Of a stretch of DNA of 64,000 nt, positions 1 through 8,423 are shown in pieces (within the stretch, counting starts at the first letter, position 1; every line of letters begins with the position of its first letter). A program made the translations under genes and the position numbers. This DNA comes from Candidatus Sericytochromatia bacterium (GTDB lineage Bacteria; Cyanobacteriota; Sericytochromatia; UBA7694). The DNA is taken from NCBI GenBank assembly GCA_018780035.1, contig JADMKE010000029.1:1-64000 (forward strand), read 5' to 3'. The notes beneath the pieces are model-generated. The model was not told the DNA's origin, searched no databases, and saw only the letters and a program-made list of their open reading frames with translations.

Positions 1-614
1 GAGCAAACGGAGCTGAGTTGTAAAGGTTTGAGCTTGGGAGCGGGGGTGGGTTTGGGGGGCTTGGGCGGGTTTGCATTCACCAAAAAACTGCCAGGACCTT
101 TGTCATTGCGCACGAGTTCCTGAGTGAGTTTGTAGAGCGGGTCTTTGAGGGTCAAAGAACGCAATAATTCTTTGCTGCGGGGGCTGCGCACGCGGGTATA
201 GCCTTCGCGCAATTCAGTCGGCATTTGCACCACCGCTTGGCCATCGCGGGCATCGTTATCCAAAATTTCGAACCGGGGGCCCGCTTTAAAGACCACGCGA
301 AAAAGGGTATTTTCGGGCATGCGGATGGTGTATTTGCCCTTGCCAGGGTTTTTGCTGACAAAGCGCAGCGGAAGAGACTGTTTGCCTTTGGGCAATTGCT
401 GGAGAAAATGCAGCGGTTGGTATTTGGCTTTGTCGTGAAAGGTCACACTCTGTTTGCTAAAACCCGACACAGAGGAAGTGGAGACACTTGGGTTTGCAGC
501 TGGGGTGGCTGGCTGTTGAGTGGATGTCGCTGGTTGAGCAGGGGCTGAGTTGACAATGGGGTTAAATTGGCAGGCCGTGAGGATACATGGCAAGAAACAG
601 GCCAGCAAGTGCAT
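1..614 (-). CDS. Lipoprotein of unknown function, cut by the left window edge
   Basis: This frame is open from an ATG at 614 to the window edge, giving 204 visible codons with no stop. An in-frame TGA at 621-623 makes this ATG the first possible start. The protein opens with a very short signal peptide, MHLLACFLPCILTAC, whose LTAC is a good lipobox. A Ser/Thr/Pro/Gln-rich linker follows, then a basic folded domain (FHDKAKYQPLHFL, LPLRFVSKNPGKGKYTIRMP) and a Pro/Lys-rich stretch near the edge. It is probably exported and membrane anchored. No family is recognised. The ribosome-binding site is weak, and the start lies inside an inverted repeat. Confidence 0.7.
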   Translation of the reverse strand, partial: MHLLACFLPCILTACQFNPIVNSAPAQPATSTQQPATPAANPSVSTSSVSGFSKQSVTFHDKAKYQPLHFLQQLPKGKQSLPLRFVSKNPGKGKYTIRMPENTLFRVVFKAGPRFEILDNDARDGQAVVQMPTELREGYTRVRSPRSKELLRSLTLKDPLYKLTQELVRNDKGPGSFLVNANPPKPPKPTPAPKLKPLQLSSVC

Positions 615-634
615 ATATATTCACATATATGCAC
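609..634. repeat. Inverted repeat over a lipoprotein start codon
   Basis: GTGCATATAT and ATATATGCAC form perfect 10-bp arms separated by 6 bp. The repeat covers the ATG at 612-614 of the leftward lipoprotein gene, so it could act as an operator or as an mRNA hairpin hiding the start. Function is inferred only from position. Confidence 0.6.
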
Positions 635-938
635 TTGGTTTTTCTGAGGCTGTAGAACAGTTAGAATTAGATTTCAGCAGCATAGACCCCTCTTTTGGTT
701 TTCACCATGTAATATCTGGAGGGGGAATTTTGCGATTTTAATTATGACAAAAAAAAGACAAAAAAAACTCACCCTATTTTCAATCGGATTACAAAACGAT
801 AAGAATAATTATAAAGTAAAAATCCAGATTGACAAGCACCCTTGAAAAAATTTTCGCTTGCTGCCTTCCTGCTCCGATTGGTCATCCCCCCGTTCCAGAG
901 GTATCATGCACTATCACCGATTTCTCTGGAGGCCTCCC
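615..938. other. AT-rich divergent intergenic region
   Basis: This is the space between a leftward lipoprotein gene and the rightward acyl-CoA dehydrogenase gene. It holds A-runs at 745-770 and a perfect TTGACA at 829-834, but no good -10 box at the right distance. A TTACAA/TATAAA pair (789-815) has a short 15-bp spacer. No coding frame is convincing. It probably contains promoters in both directions. Confidence 0.5.
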
Positions 939-2132
939 ATGGGTTTTGATTTCGCCTATACCGACGAGCAAAAAATGGTTCAAGAGAGCATCACACGCAT
1001 GCTCAAGCGTCACGAAGACAAACATGTGAGTTGGCGCCAGGACATCTATAAACACCACAATTTTCCCGATGCCCTCTGGCAGGCCTTTGCCGAGACGGGG
1101 ATCATGGGCAGTTTTTTGCCTGAGGCCTATGGGGGCTCAGACATGGGCCTGATGCCGCTCTTGCTGGCGCTCGAAACCCTCAGTGCCCATGGCTTTGCTT
1201 CGGTCCACGCTGTGGTCACCGCCATGGATGCGCTCTGCCTGCTTAAACACGGCTCAGAAGAGCTGAAACAGCGGATTTTGCCCAAAGTGGCCACAGGTGA
1301 AATGCGCCTGGGTTATGCCCATACCGAACCCGACGCGGGCAGCAATGTCTTTAATACGGCCACCTTTGCCAAACGCGAGGGCGATCATTATGTCGTCAAT
1401 GGCCAAAAGGTCTTTATCTCGGGCGTCGACAGCACCCAAAAACTGCTGCTCGTGACGCGCACCACCTCGCTCGAAGACGCCATTGCCCAAGGCAACCGCA
1501 CCTATGGCCTGACCTTGATGCTGGTGGACTGCGACAGCCCCGGCCTGGAAAAACAATTTTTGCCCCTGCAAGGCCTCGAAGGCATCAAGCAATGGGCGAT
1601 CTTCTTTGAAAATATGAAGGTGCCGGTCGAGAATGTGGTGGGCACAGAAAATGGCGGTGCCCAGATCATCTTTGATTCCCTCAATTCAGAGCGGATTCTG
1701 GCGGCGGGCATTGCCACCGGCATGGTCGATTTTTTGCTCGATCGCTCGACCCGCTACGCCCGTGAGCGCAAGGTCTTTGGCAATCGGGCAATCGGCTCTT
1801 ACCAAGCGATTGCCCATCCCTTGGCCGAGACCAAAATTGAACAAGAAGCGGCCCGTTTGCTGACCTACCGCGCAGCCTGGGCCTTCGACAAAGGGCTGCC
1901 CCCGGCGGAGGTCGGCCATTTTGCCAATCTGGCCAAGTTCAAAGCGGCAGATGTGGCGATCAAAGCCGCCGATCATGCAATCGAAACCCACGGGGGCTAC
2001 GGATTCTCGGAAGAATACGAGGTGATCTATTATTGGAACACCGCTCGCTTGTTTAAAACCGCCCCGATTACCCGCGAGATGATTCTGAACTTTATCTCGG
2101 AACACAGCTTAAAATTGCCCCGTTCGTATTAG
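939..2132 (+). CDS. Acyl-CoA dehydrogenase family protein
   Basis: A 397-residue FAD flavoprotein expected to oxidise acyl-CoA at the alpha-beta bond and pass electrons to ETF in the cytoplasm. The start at 939 (MGFDFAYTDEQ) follows CTGGAGG at 926-932; the frame is open further upstream but without a ribosome-binding site. Visible signatures are YAHTEPDAGSN in the central beta domain, YARERKVFG in the C-terminal helical domain, and THGGYGFSEEY near the end. Where medium- and short-chain enzymes carry the catalytic Glu (YEGT), this protein reads KTAPIT. That spelling belongs, as I recall, to a divergent bacterial subfamily, so the substrate cannot be named. No ETF or CoA-ligase gene is adjacent. 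Confidence 0.9.
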   Translation: MGFDFAYTDEQKMVQESITRMLKRHEDKHVSWRQDIYKHHNFPDALWQAFAETGIMGSFLPEAYGGSDMGLMPLLLALETLSAHGFASVHAVVTAMDALCLLKHGSEELKQRILPKVATGEMRLGYAHTEPDAGSNVFNTATFAKREGDHYVVNGQKVFISGVDSTQKLLLVTRTTSLEDAIAQGNRTYGLTLMLVDCDSPGLEKQFLPLQGLEGIKQWAIFFENMKVPVENVVGTENGGAQIIFDSLNSERILAAGIATGMVDFLLDRSTRYARERKVFGNRAIGSYQAIAHPLAETKIEQEAARLLTYRAAWAFDKGLPPAEVGHFANLAKFKAADVAIKAADHAIETHGGYGFSEEYEVIYYWNTARLFKTAPITREMILNFISEHSLKLPRSY

Positions 2133-2240
2133 GAAAAAGGTGGCTGTTTGGGCGTGATCCGACCCCTTACAACCACTTTTTAATGCAGCCCCAAACCCTA
2201 TCCCTACAACCCTTGCCCCCCTTCCGTCTGTGATCAAAGG

Positions 2241-2270
2241 TTGACATATTGCAAATGAATCGCATATACT
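2241..2270 (+). promoter_or_regulatory. Sigma-70-type promoter of the NlpC/P60 gene
   Basis: TTGACA at 2241-2246, an 18-bp spacer, and TATACT at 2265-2270. Transcription would start near 2277 and leave a leader of about 135 nt that contains the palindrome GGGAAATTTCCC (2342-2353). The long leader could carry control, but no known riboswitch was recognised in it. Confidence 0.7.
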
Positions 2271-2411
2271 GCCAAAGTCCTGATTGGATGCAATCTAATT
2301 AATAGTGACGATAAGCAACGCAAACGACCGCGTTATTTTCTGGGAAATTTCCCAAAAATAGCTAAAAACGCAAGATTACCATAATCTTTGCCCAAGAGAG
2401 GAACCAACGCC

Positions 2412-2885
2412 ATGAAAAAGCGTTTCCTGGCCGCTAGCGCCATTTTGACCCTGCTCCTGAATCTTCAGGTAGCTCCCGCCCAAGCCACATCCAGCCACAC
2501 ACAATTCGGACGTGAAATTGTCCTGAGTGCGCAACAACACATCGGCTTGCCTTATATCTGGGGAGGCGAAGATCCCAATCGTGGCTTCGACTGTTCGGGT
2601 TTGGTCAAATTCACCTTTGAAGAATTTAACATCAACCTGCCCCACCGTGCTGATTTGCAATACAATTACGGCCAGTCCGTGAGAAAAGATCAGCTTGAAC
2701 CCGGAGACATTGTCTTCTTTGCCACGGGCGGTTATCCGATTGGCCATGTTGGCATTTATATCGGTAACGAGCAATTTATCCATGCTCCCCGCCGTGGCAA
2801 GCCCATTCAAGTGGACTCCATCACCTCGGGTTGGTTTAGCAATCGCTTTGTCGGCGCCCGCCGGATTGTTCCCGATTACTTCTAA
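2412..2885 (+). CDS. Exported NlpC/P60 peptidoglycan endopeptidase
   Basis: A 157-residue cell-wall hydrolase expected to cut D-Glu-diaminopimelate bonds in stem peptides. The start at 2412 (MKKRFLAAS) sits 10 nt after GAGG. Residues 1-25 are a signal peptide ending APAQA. The NlpC/P60 domain fills the rest: catalytic Cys61 in FDCSG, His112 in GHVGIYIG and a second polar residue, His124, in FIHAPRRG. No SH3 or LysM targeting domain is present, so this is a minimal single-domain enzyme. It has its own promoter, and efp follows 60 bp later on the same strand. Confidence 0.93.
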   Translation: MKKRFLAASAILTLLLNLQVAPAQATSSHTQFGREIVLSAQQHIGLPYIWGGEDPNRGFDCSGLVKFTFEEFNINLPHRADLQYNYGQSVRKDQLEPGDIVFFATGGYPIGHVGIYIGNEQFIHAPRRGKPIQVDSITSGWFSNRFVGARRIVPDYF

Positions 2886-2895
2886 ACCCCCTTCG

Positions 2896-2904
2896 TGGTA
2901 TAGT
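2896..2904 (+). promoter_or_regulatory. Extended -10 promoter of efp
   Basis: TGGTATAGT, an extended -10 box (TG-N-TATAGT), lies 41 bp before the efp start. No clear -35 is seen. The same 9-mer precedes the gene at 21874. Confidence 0.5.
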
Positions 2905-2945
2905 GCCCTCTATTGTTTTAAGCAACGACGGAGATAGATAGTATC

Positions 2946-3509
2946 ATGAGTATTACCAGCAACGATTTGCGCCCTGGCATTGCCATTGTTTTTGATAACG
3001 ATCCCTGGCAAGTGGTTGAATTTCAACACGTCAAGCCGGGCAAGGGTGCCGCTTTTGTTCGCAGCAAGCTCAAAAACATGCGTACTGGCAGCGTGCGTGA
3101 AAACACCTTCCGCGCCGGTGAAAAACTGGAAAAAGCAGATATTGAGAAAAAAGCCATGCAGTACCTCTTCTTAGATGGAGATCAGTACAATTTCATGGAC
3201 AACGAGTCTTTTGAACAATTGCCCGTTCACAAAGACACCCTCGGCGACCGCGTGCTCAAGTACATGAAAGAGGGCCTCGAATACGATATGCTCTTCTTTA
3301 ATGGCGCTTTGATCACCATCGACCCCCCCAATTTTGTGGTGGTCGAAATCACCGAAACCGATCCGGGTGTCCGCGGCGATACCGCCACCGGTGGCACCAA
3401 ACCCGCCACGGTTGAAACCGGCGCCACGGTTCAAGTCCCCCTCTTTGTCAATCAGGGAGACAAAATCCGGATCGATACCCGCACCGACAGCTATCTGGAG
3501 CGGGCCTGA
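2946..3509 (+). CDS. efp: Elongation factor P
   Basis: A 187-residue EF-P, the full usual length. It binds between the P and E sites of stalled ribosomes and speeds peptide bond formation at polyproline stretches. All three beta-barrel domains are present: an N-terminal KOW-like domain with HVKPGKGAAFVR, where Lys33 is the residue modified in many species, a middle domain (YMFLDGDQYNFMDNESF-like region), and the C-terminal domain ending KIRIDTRTDSYLERA. The start ATG at 2946 follows GGAG about 12 nt upstream. Polyproline proteins do occur in this window (7067-8206), so EF-P dependence is plausible. The next reading frame begins right after its stop. Confidence 0.97.
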   Translation: MSITSNDLRPGIAIVFDNDPWQVVEFQHVKPGKGAAFVRSKLKNMRTGSVRENTFRAGEKLEKADIEKKAMQYLFLDGDQYNFMDNESFEQLPVHKDTLGDRVLKYMKEGLEYDMLFFNGALITIDPPNFVVVEITETDPGVRGDTATGGTKPATVETGATVQVPLFVNQGDKIRIDTRTDSYLERA

Positions 3510-3513
3510 TTCT

Positions 3514-5481
3514 CTGGGCAAGTCTCTGGCTCAAATTCTGCTGATTGAAGGGGACCGGGGCACGGGTAAAACTGCCGCCCTGGTCCAGACGCTCAATCGT
3601 CTATTGGCTGAAGGCGTTGTGCCCTCGCAGATTCAAATTCTCTGTGGGCACCGCTTGTACCATCGCCGTGAATTTTTAAAGCGCCTGGCGGAAGACTGTA
3701 ACTTTCCGCTGGCGCCTTTGCCTGTCTTTACCTTTCCCCAATGGCTGCGTCATTTTTTTTCTGCTTGCCCCGTGCCCCAGGGCCGTGAGCCGCAGCTGAT
3801 CACGGCCAACGATACCCTTTTGCTGATGCAGGGCTTTTACCAGGTCCATGCGGGGGAATATTTTCAGGGACGGCATTTGGAGCGGTCTTTTTTTAGGCAT
3901 TTGCTCAACCGCCACCGGGCCCGTGCCATCAACGCCTGGTCTTGGCCAGAATTTGAATCCCGCAGTGCGGCCCTTGAAATTGAACCCCTGGTGCCAGAAA
4001 TTCACACCTTTCTGCAGGCCTTTCAAAGCTGGCTTTTGGATCGTGAACGTCCGCTTTTGGATTACCCATTGCAATGGGAATACCTGGTCCGGCGTTTGGC
4101 GGAACCTGCCGTACAAAGCTGGTTGGGTAATTTTAGCCATTGGCTGATCGATGACCTCGATGAAACCAGCCCTGCTGAACAGGTTTTGATTGAATACCTG
4201 GTCCAGAATAGGTCCCGCGCGTCGAGCGCCCCCCAACTCATTTGCACTGCAAATCCCTATGGCGGGGCCGAGCAGGTCTTGGGGGCCTTTCCTGAATATG
4301 TGCAAAGCCTGAGAGGCCATGCAAACTTACAATCTTTGCCCGATAGCCATCCCCAGGCCGCTTTGGCCGCAAGGCTGTATAAACTCTGTTTAGACAAACC
4401 CCTGGAAGCCCCTGAAAAACAGCTCGAACCGCAATTGCACCGCCTGAAAAACACCTCGGCCATGTTGGCTTCGTTGGAAATGCAGCTGCGCAAACGCCTT
4501 TCTGCGGGGGTGCCTCCCGGTGAATTGGTGCTGGTGAGCTGGGCCCTGACAGACGCCTTTTGCCTGGAGATCGAAACGATGTTGGCCCGCATGAATGTGG
4601 CATTGGAGATCTACCGCGGTTCGCGGGTGATCCAACGCAACCCCCTCGTCAGTGTTTTATTGGCCTTATTGCGATTGGTTTTTTGGGAGCAAAGCACGGG
4701 CAGTGGCAAATTGGCTTTGCCCCGCTTAAAGGGCTTTGAAATGGCGCAGGTCTTTGCCCACTGTCTGCAGATTCCCCCGTTTGAATTGGCCCGTTTGCGC
4801 ACACGTTTTCAAGACCGTTTGAGCGATTGGGGCCAATTTTTACAGAGCCAAACCAGCCCCGAGGCCCAAAAACTGAGAGAGACGGTGGCCGAACTGCGCA
4901 CGCAACTCAGCGCTCAGCAAATCCCGCTCTCTCATGCGGCCATTATGCTCTGGCAAATGCTGATCTTGCCCAATTTGAATCAACAGGCTTTTGCCCAGGT
5001 TGCTGGTATCACTGAGTTGATTCAACGTTTGAGCCGTTGGGAGCAAATCGGTCAGGCTGTGGAGCGCCCCGAGGCGCTGTTTTTAAACGCCTTATTTGCG
5101 GGTGAGATTCGCGAAGCGGGAGATCCCGTCCAAGACCCTTCGGAGCAAGCCGTCAAGCTGATGACCTTGCACCGCCTCTGTGAATTACATATGGCCTCTG
5201 ACCACCAGTTTTGGCTCGATCTCAGCCATCCGGCTTGGACCTTGCAAACGGCTCACCCCCTCAATCAGCGCCTGATCTTTTCCCGTTCCTGGCCCCAGGA
5301 TCAGCCCTGGAGTTTGGAGGCCGAAGAGGCGGCTGGCGAGCGCCATCTGGCCAAAATGCTGCGCAAAGGGCTGCGCTATTGCCGCAAAGAGCCGGTTTTC
5401 TTTGCTGCCGATTATGATTCTCTTTCGCAGCGCCAAAGCCAGGAGACCCTTTTGGGGTTTTTGGGTCAGAATTTTAACTGA
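3514..5481 (+). CDS. UvrD/AddB-like superfamily-1 helicase-like ATPase with no clear start codon
   Basis: A protein of about 655 residues related to SF1 helicases. Near its N-terminus is Walker A (EGDRGTGKTAALVQ). A Walker-B-like DDLDETSPAEQ follows in mid-protein, then NPLVSVLLALLRLV and AVKLMTLHRLCELHM, which resembles the UvrD motif usually reading LMTxHxxKGLEF. Most other helicase motifs are weak or lost, so it may be a scaffold or recombination accessory rather than an active helicase. No ATG, GTG or TTG lies between the efp stop and Walker A. Candidates are CTG at 3514 or 3526, ATT at 3535, or TTG at 3445 inside efp. The coordinate given is the first CTG after efp, suggesting translational coupling. 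Its end overlaps the converging gene by 16 bp. Confidence 0.75.
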   Translation: MGKSLAQILLIEGDRGTGKTAALVQTLNRLLAEGVVPSQIQILCGHRLYHRREFLKRLAEDCNFPLAPLPVFTFPQWLRHFFSACPVPQGREPQLITANDTLLLMQGFYQVHAGEYFQGRHLERSFFRHLLNRHRARAINAWSWPEFESRSAALEIEPLVPEIHTFLQAFQSWLLDRERPLLDYPLQWEYLVRRLAEPAVQSWLGNFSHWLIDDLDETSPAEQVLIEYLVQNRSRASSAPQLICTANPYGGAEQVLGAFPEYVQSLRGHANLQSLPDSHPQAALAARLYKLCLDKPLEAPEKQLEPQLHRLKNTSAMLASLEMQLRKRLSAGVPPGELVLVSWALTDAFCLEIETMLARMNVALEIYRGSRVIQRNPLVSVLLALLRLVFWEQSTGSGKLALPRLKGFEMAQVFAHCLQIPPFELARLRTRFQDRLSDWGQFLQSQTSPEAQKLRETVAELRTQLSAQQIPLSHAAIMLWQMLILPNLNQQAFAQVAGITELIQRLSRWEQIGQAVERPEALFLNALFAGEIREAGDPVQDPSEQAVKLMTLHRLCELHMASDHQFWLDLSHPAWTLQTAHPLNQRLIFSRSWPQDQPWSLEAEEAAGERHLAKMLRKGLRYCRKEPVFFAADYDSLSQRQSQETLLGFLGQNFN

Positions 5482-7070
5482 GCAAAGTAGCGATTCAAAA
5501 TCCAGTCCGAGGCAATTTCTTGCTGTGTCTGGGCTTTTAAGCCTGGCACCAGCAGCGCCCGCTGCAATTCGGACTGGGCTGCTGTGTGGTATTCATTTTC
5601 GGTCTTTTTGCCAAAGCGGTAATTTAAAACTGACCAAGCGATGGTTTTGGCCAATTGCAGAAACCAATAGCGCTCGTTGAGCTGCTCGCCACTGGCCATT
5701 TTGTGGATTTCAGCTGTGGCTTTTTTGGGGCTGGCACAGCTCCAGCACAGGCTAATCAGGTAAAAGGCGCGGATATGTGAAGCCCGCTGTTCGGTCAAAC
5801 CCAGAAAAAACAGATTGGGTGAGGTCAAAACGGCTTCGTAAGCACCAAAGGCCTGTTTGAGAATCTGCTGGACCTTTTCCATCGTCATTTCTCCACTTTC
5901 TGTGCGCCAGAGCAAGAGCGATCCGATGTCAAAACAGAGATTGGCCAATTCCTTTTTGTAATAGAAGACTTCCTGCTCAGAGCCCAATTTGCTGTGGTAA
6001 CGGCTGAGTGCACCTGCGGCTTTTTCAAAGGTATTCAGCGCTGGTTTGAATTTTTGTGGGTCTTTTTGCTGTAAAAACTGCCGGGCCAAAATGCCCATAA
6101 AGACGGCCACAGCACATTTGATCTCGGCTTCGGAGCTTTTTCCTTTGCAGGCCAGAATTTTTTCGAAGAGAATATCGCTGGTGGGTTCACTCTGGTTGTG
6201 CAATAAAAAGCGAATGCCCCCCGCCACAGCCATCACACGCACCAGGCTTTTTTTGAGCTGAGGAACCGTTTTGCAGAGCAAATTATTGTTGAGAAGACGA
6301 TCGGAGATCTCCCAAATATACGAAACCAATTCTTCGACCCGTGCCAATTGCAGGGTGAGATAGCCTTCATCGACCAGATTGCGCTCGATCAGAGCGTGTA
6401 AAACCCGGCTGCCTTCGTTGAGCAGGTTGATAATCTCAGTCAGGGCATGCAGCGATTGCACGCGGCTGAGCGGAATTTCGTAACTCTCTTCGGCCAAAAA
6501 TGTTTTGTGAGAATCGCGCTCAGGGCCAATCAATTTGCGCAAGAGTGGCAAATTGTCTTTTTCGACCCGAATCACGGGAAAGCCTTTGTCGTATTCCAAA
6601 ATGGCGGGTTCAATTTCTTCCCAGAGCATTTCCAGGGCGTGTAAATGTAATTCCAGATCAGCCTGGTTGTCTTGCAGGGTCTGTTGCAGGGTTTCGTCCA
6701 TCTGCTCCGACAAGCGGTTGCGAATGTCTTCCGAGGAAGTGGGGCGTTCTTCGTAGCCCAGCAGGCCCAAGATCTCTGTCAACAACTCCGCTTGCTGTTC
6801 AGCCGTGATCGTATTTGTTCCCTCTATTGAGCCTTGCGAGCTGAAGATCTCAATCAAAGGCAAGATCACTTCTTGTTTGGGGCGGATGGTATTACCCTCT
6901 TTAAGACTCAGCCAAGTAGACAGGGTTGAGTTCTTGACCATTAAACCTTTTTCGGCCAAGGCCTCCAGAATTGCGGGTGGCTTGAGTTCACTGCGTTCCC
7001 ACAAATGGCGCAGGATCTTTTTGGCTTGGCGAATCTGGCGACATTGCGCCTCGCTGAATTCAGTTTTCAT
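5466..7070 (-). CDS. Unknown 534-residue protein, helical, possible N-terminal HTH
   Basis: I do not recognise a family. The first 70 residues (QIRQAKKILRHLWERSELKP, then KNSTLSTWLSLKEG) could form a helix-turn-helix of the XRE/Cro type. The remaining 460 residues are predicted mostly alpha-helical, with Leu-rich segments and no signal peptide or membrane span, resembling TPR-like or signalling scaffolds. Its ATG at 7070 overlaps the stop of the upstream lipoprotein gene by 4 bp (ATGA), so the two are cotranslated. A cytoplasmic regulator partnered with a surface lipoprotein is one reading, but that is inference. Confidence 0.75.
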   Translation of the reverse strand: MKTEFSEAQCRQIRQAKKILRHLWERSELKPPAILEALAEKGLMVKNSTLSTWLSLKEGNTIRPKQEVILPLIEIFSSQGSIEGTNTITAEQQAELLTEILGLLGYEERPTSSEDIRNRLSEQMDETLQQTLQDNQADLELHLHALEMLWEEIEPAILEYDKGFPVIRVEKDNLPLLRKLIGPERDSHKTFLAEESYEIPLSRVQSLHALTEIINLLNEGSRVLHALIERNLVDEGYLTLQLARVEELVSYIWEISDRLLNNNLLCKTVPQLKKSLVRVMAVAGGIRFLLHNQSEPTSDILFEKILACKGKSSEAEIKCAVAVFMGILARQFLQQKDPQKFKPALNTFEKAAGALSRYHSKLGSEQEVFYYKKELANLCFDIGSLLLWRTESGEMTMEKVQQILKQAFGAYEAVLTSPNLFFLGLTEQRASHIRAFYLISLCWSCASPKKATAEIHKMASGEQLNERYWFLQLAKTIAWSVLNYRFGKKTENEYHTAAQSELQRALLVPGLKAQTQQEIASDWILNRYFAQLKF

Positions 7071-8206
7071 GGCTGACCTGAGGGCGAAGGCGGTGGCGCA
7101 TCACTGGGCGGTGGAGGGCCGAGCGCGGGAATCAGATCTGCATTGGCTGCCTGAATTTTTAACATGGCGGCATAGTGCTCTTGGGGAGGCAATCCAGCCA
7201 AGGCTTCAATTTCGGCCAATACACTTGGCCGCTCTTGGCGCAGGCGTTCGATGATCTCGGGGGGAAGCATCATGGGCGGTTGACCCTGGGGAGGTTGACC
7301 CTGTGGGGGCTGTCCATTTGGCAGCGGGGGGGCACCTGGCGGTGGGGCGAATTGGCCGCGAGCAGCAGGTGGGGGTGGGGGCGGTGGCCCAGGCATAAAG
7401 CCGCGAATTTGTTGGTTAAATCCCCCTGCCCGCAGGCGGTTTTGTTCGAGCGCAGAAGCAAATCGCTGGGCTGGCGGCGGACCAGCTGGGGGTGGACTGG
7501 CAGGCGGATTGGCTGAAACTGGGCTGGACGAAGGTAAGGTACTGGGTGATGTACTGGGTGAGGTACTGGGCAATGGCAGCACTTCTGGTGTGGGTAAAAT
7601 CACGGGGGAAGCGGCAGGGGTCGGGGTGGCAATTGCCGTTGAACTTTGTCCCTCCAATTGCCCTGTCACCACCCTGGTTTTGAGATCTTTGTCGAGGGTG
7701 ATCAAATAGCTGGTATTGTTGGCGGGAAGGCTTTTCGCCCCAGAGAAATAAAAGCGTTGATTGGCAAATTGGCCTTTAAAAATATCATAAGACTGATCGG
7801 GGTAGATCACCAATGCACGGGCAAAAGCAGCGTTGTTATTGGTAAAATCACTGAGATTTTCAGGTGCGGTAAAATAGCTGCCTTCACTGTGTGCCAGAAG
7901 TTGAATTGAAAAATCCGGCAGTTTATAATAATCGTCGAGTTGCCCCTGGCTCAGATCATTTTCAAAGTCTTTGACATTGGCTTGAATCAATTGGGCATGC
8001 AGATCATTCACGGCCTGAACTTTAAAGGTGGCGGCCACCCGCATCATATAACCACTGATTTGTTTGTTGTTTAGACTTTGGCTTCCGGTCTGAGTGCTGC
8101 CCGGATTGACTGGCCCACTGACGCTCCCACTGATCGGCCCAACAATTGGCATACAGGCTGACAATAGCAGACCCGATATCAGCATTTTTAAGGCATTTGA
8201 TTTCAT
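7067..8206 (-). CDS. Proline-rich lipoprotein of unknown function
   Basis: A 379-residue predicted lipoprotein. The signal peptide MKSNALKMLISGLLLSAC ends with an LSAC lipobox. Residues 40-190 form a folded domain of unknown type (MRVAATFKVQAVNDLHAQLI, DDYYKLPDFSIQLLAHSEG). The C-terminal half is low complexity: SPSTSPST-type repeats, polyproline (PPPPPPP), PPQGQ repeats, and a short helical segment (PPEIIERLRQERPSVLAEIE). The polyproline runs should need EF-P, which is encoded 3.5 kb away. It is the first gene of a two-gene operon with the unknown protein at 5466-7070 (4-bp overlap). Confidence 0.8.
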   Translation of the reverse strand: MKSNALKMLISGLLLSACMPIVGPISGSVSGPVNPGSTQTGSQSLNNKQISGYMMRVAATFKVQAVNDLHAQLIQANVKDFENDLSQGQLDDYYKLPDFSIQLLAHSEGSYFTAPENLSDFTNNNAAFARALVIYPDQSYDIFKGQFANQRFYFSGAKSLPANNTSYLITLDKDLKTRVVTGQLEGQSSTAIATPTPAASPVILPTPEVLPLPSTSPSTSPSTLPSSSPVSANPPASPPPAGPPPAQRFASALEQNRLRAGGFNQQIRGFMPGPPPPPPPAARGQFAPPPGAPPLPNGQPPQGQPPQGQPPMMLPPEIIERLRQERPSVLAEIEALAGLPPQEHYAAMLKIQAANADLIPALGPPPPSDAPPPSPSGQP

Positions 8207-8423
8207 TTCTTTCTCACTCCCAAGCTTGGCTATCTCAATTTAGATTAAATCACAGGGAAGCACGGTGCTTTTTCAAAAACTTGAATGAAGGCTGTTTTTC
8301 TCAAATTATCTCATACCCTTCACCACCCGTTGGGTTTACGAAAGGGGGCAAAAATCGGTATGATTATAAAAGAAACCCAAAATTTTCACCCTTGAGATTA
8401 ATTCGTTGGAGCAGAAAATTCGT

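Noticed and set aside
2271..2411. Possible c-di-AMP (ydaO) riboswitch before the NlpC/P60 gene
   Set aside because: The gene class and 135-nt leader suit it, but the conserved ydaO core sequences are not visible.
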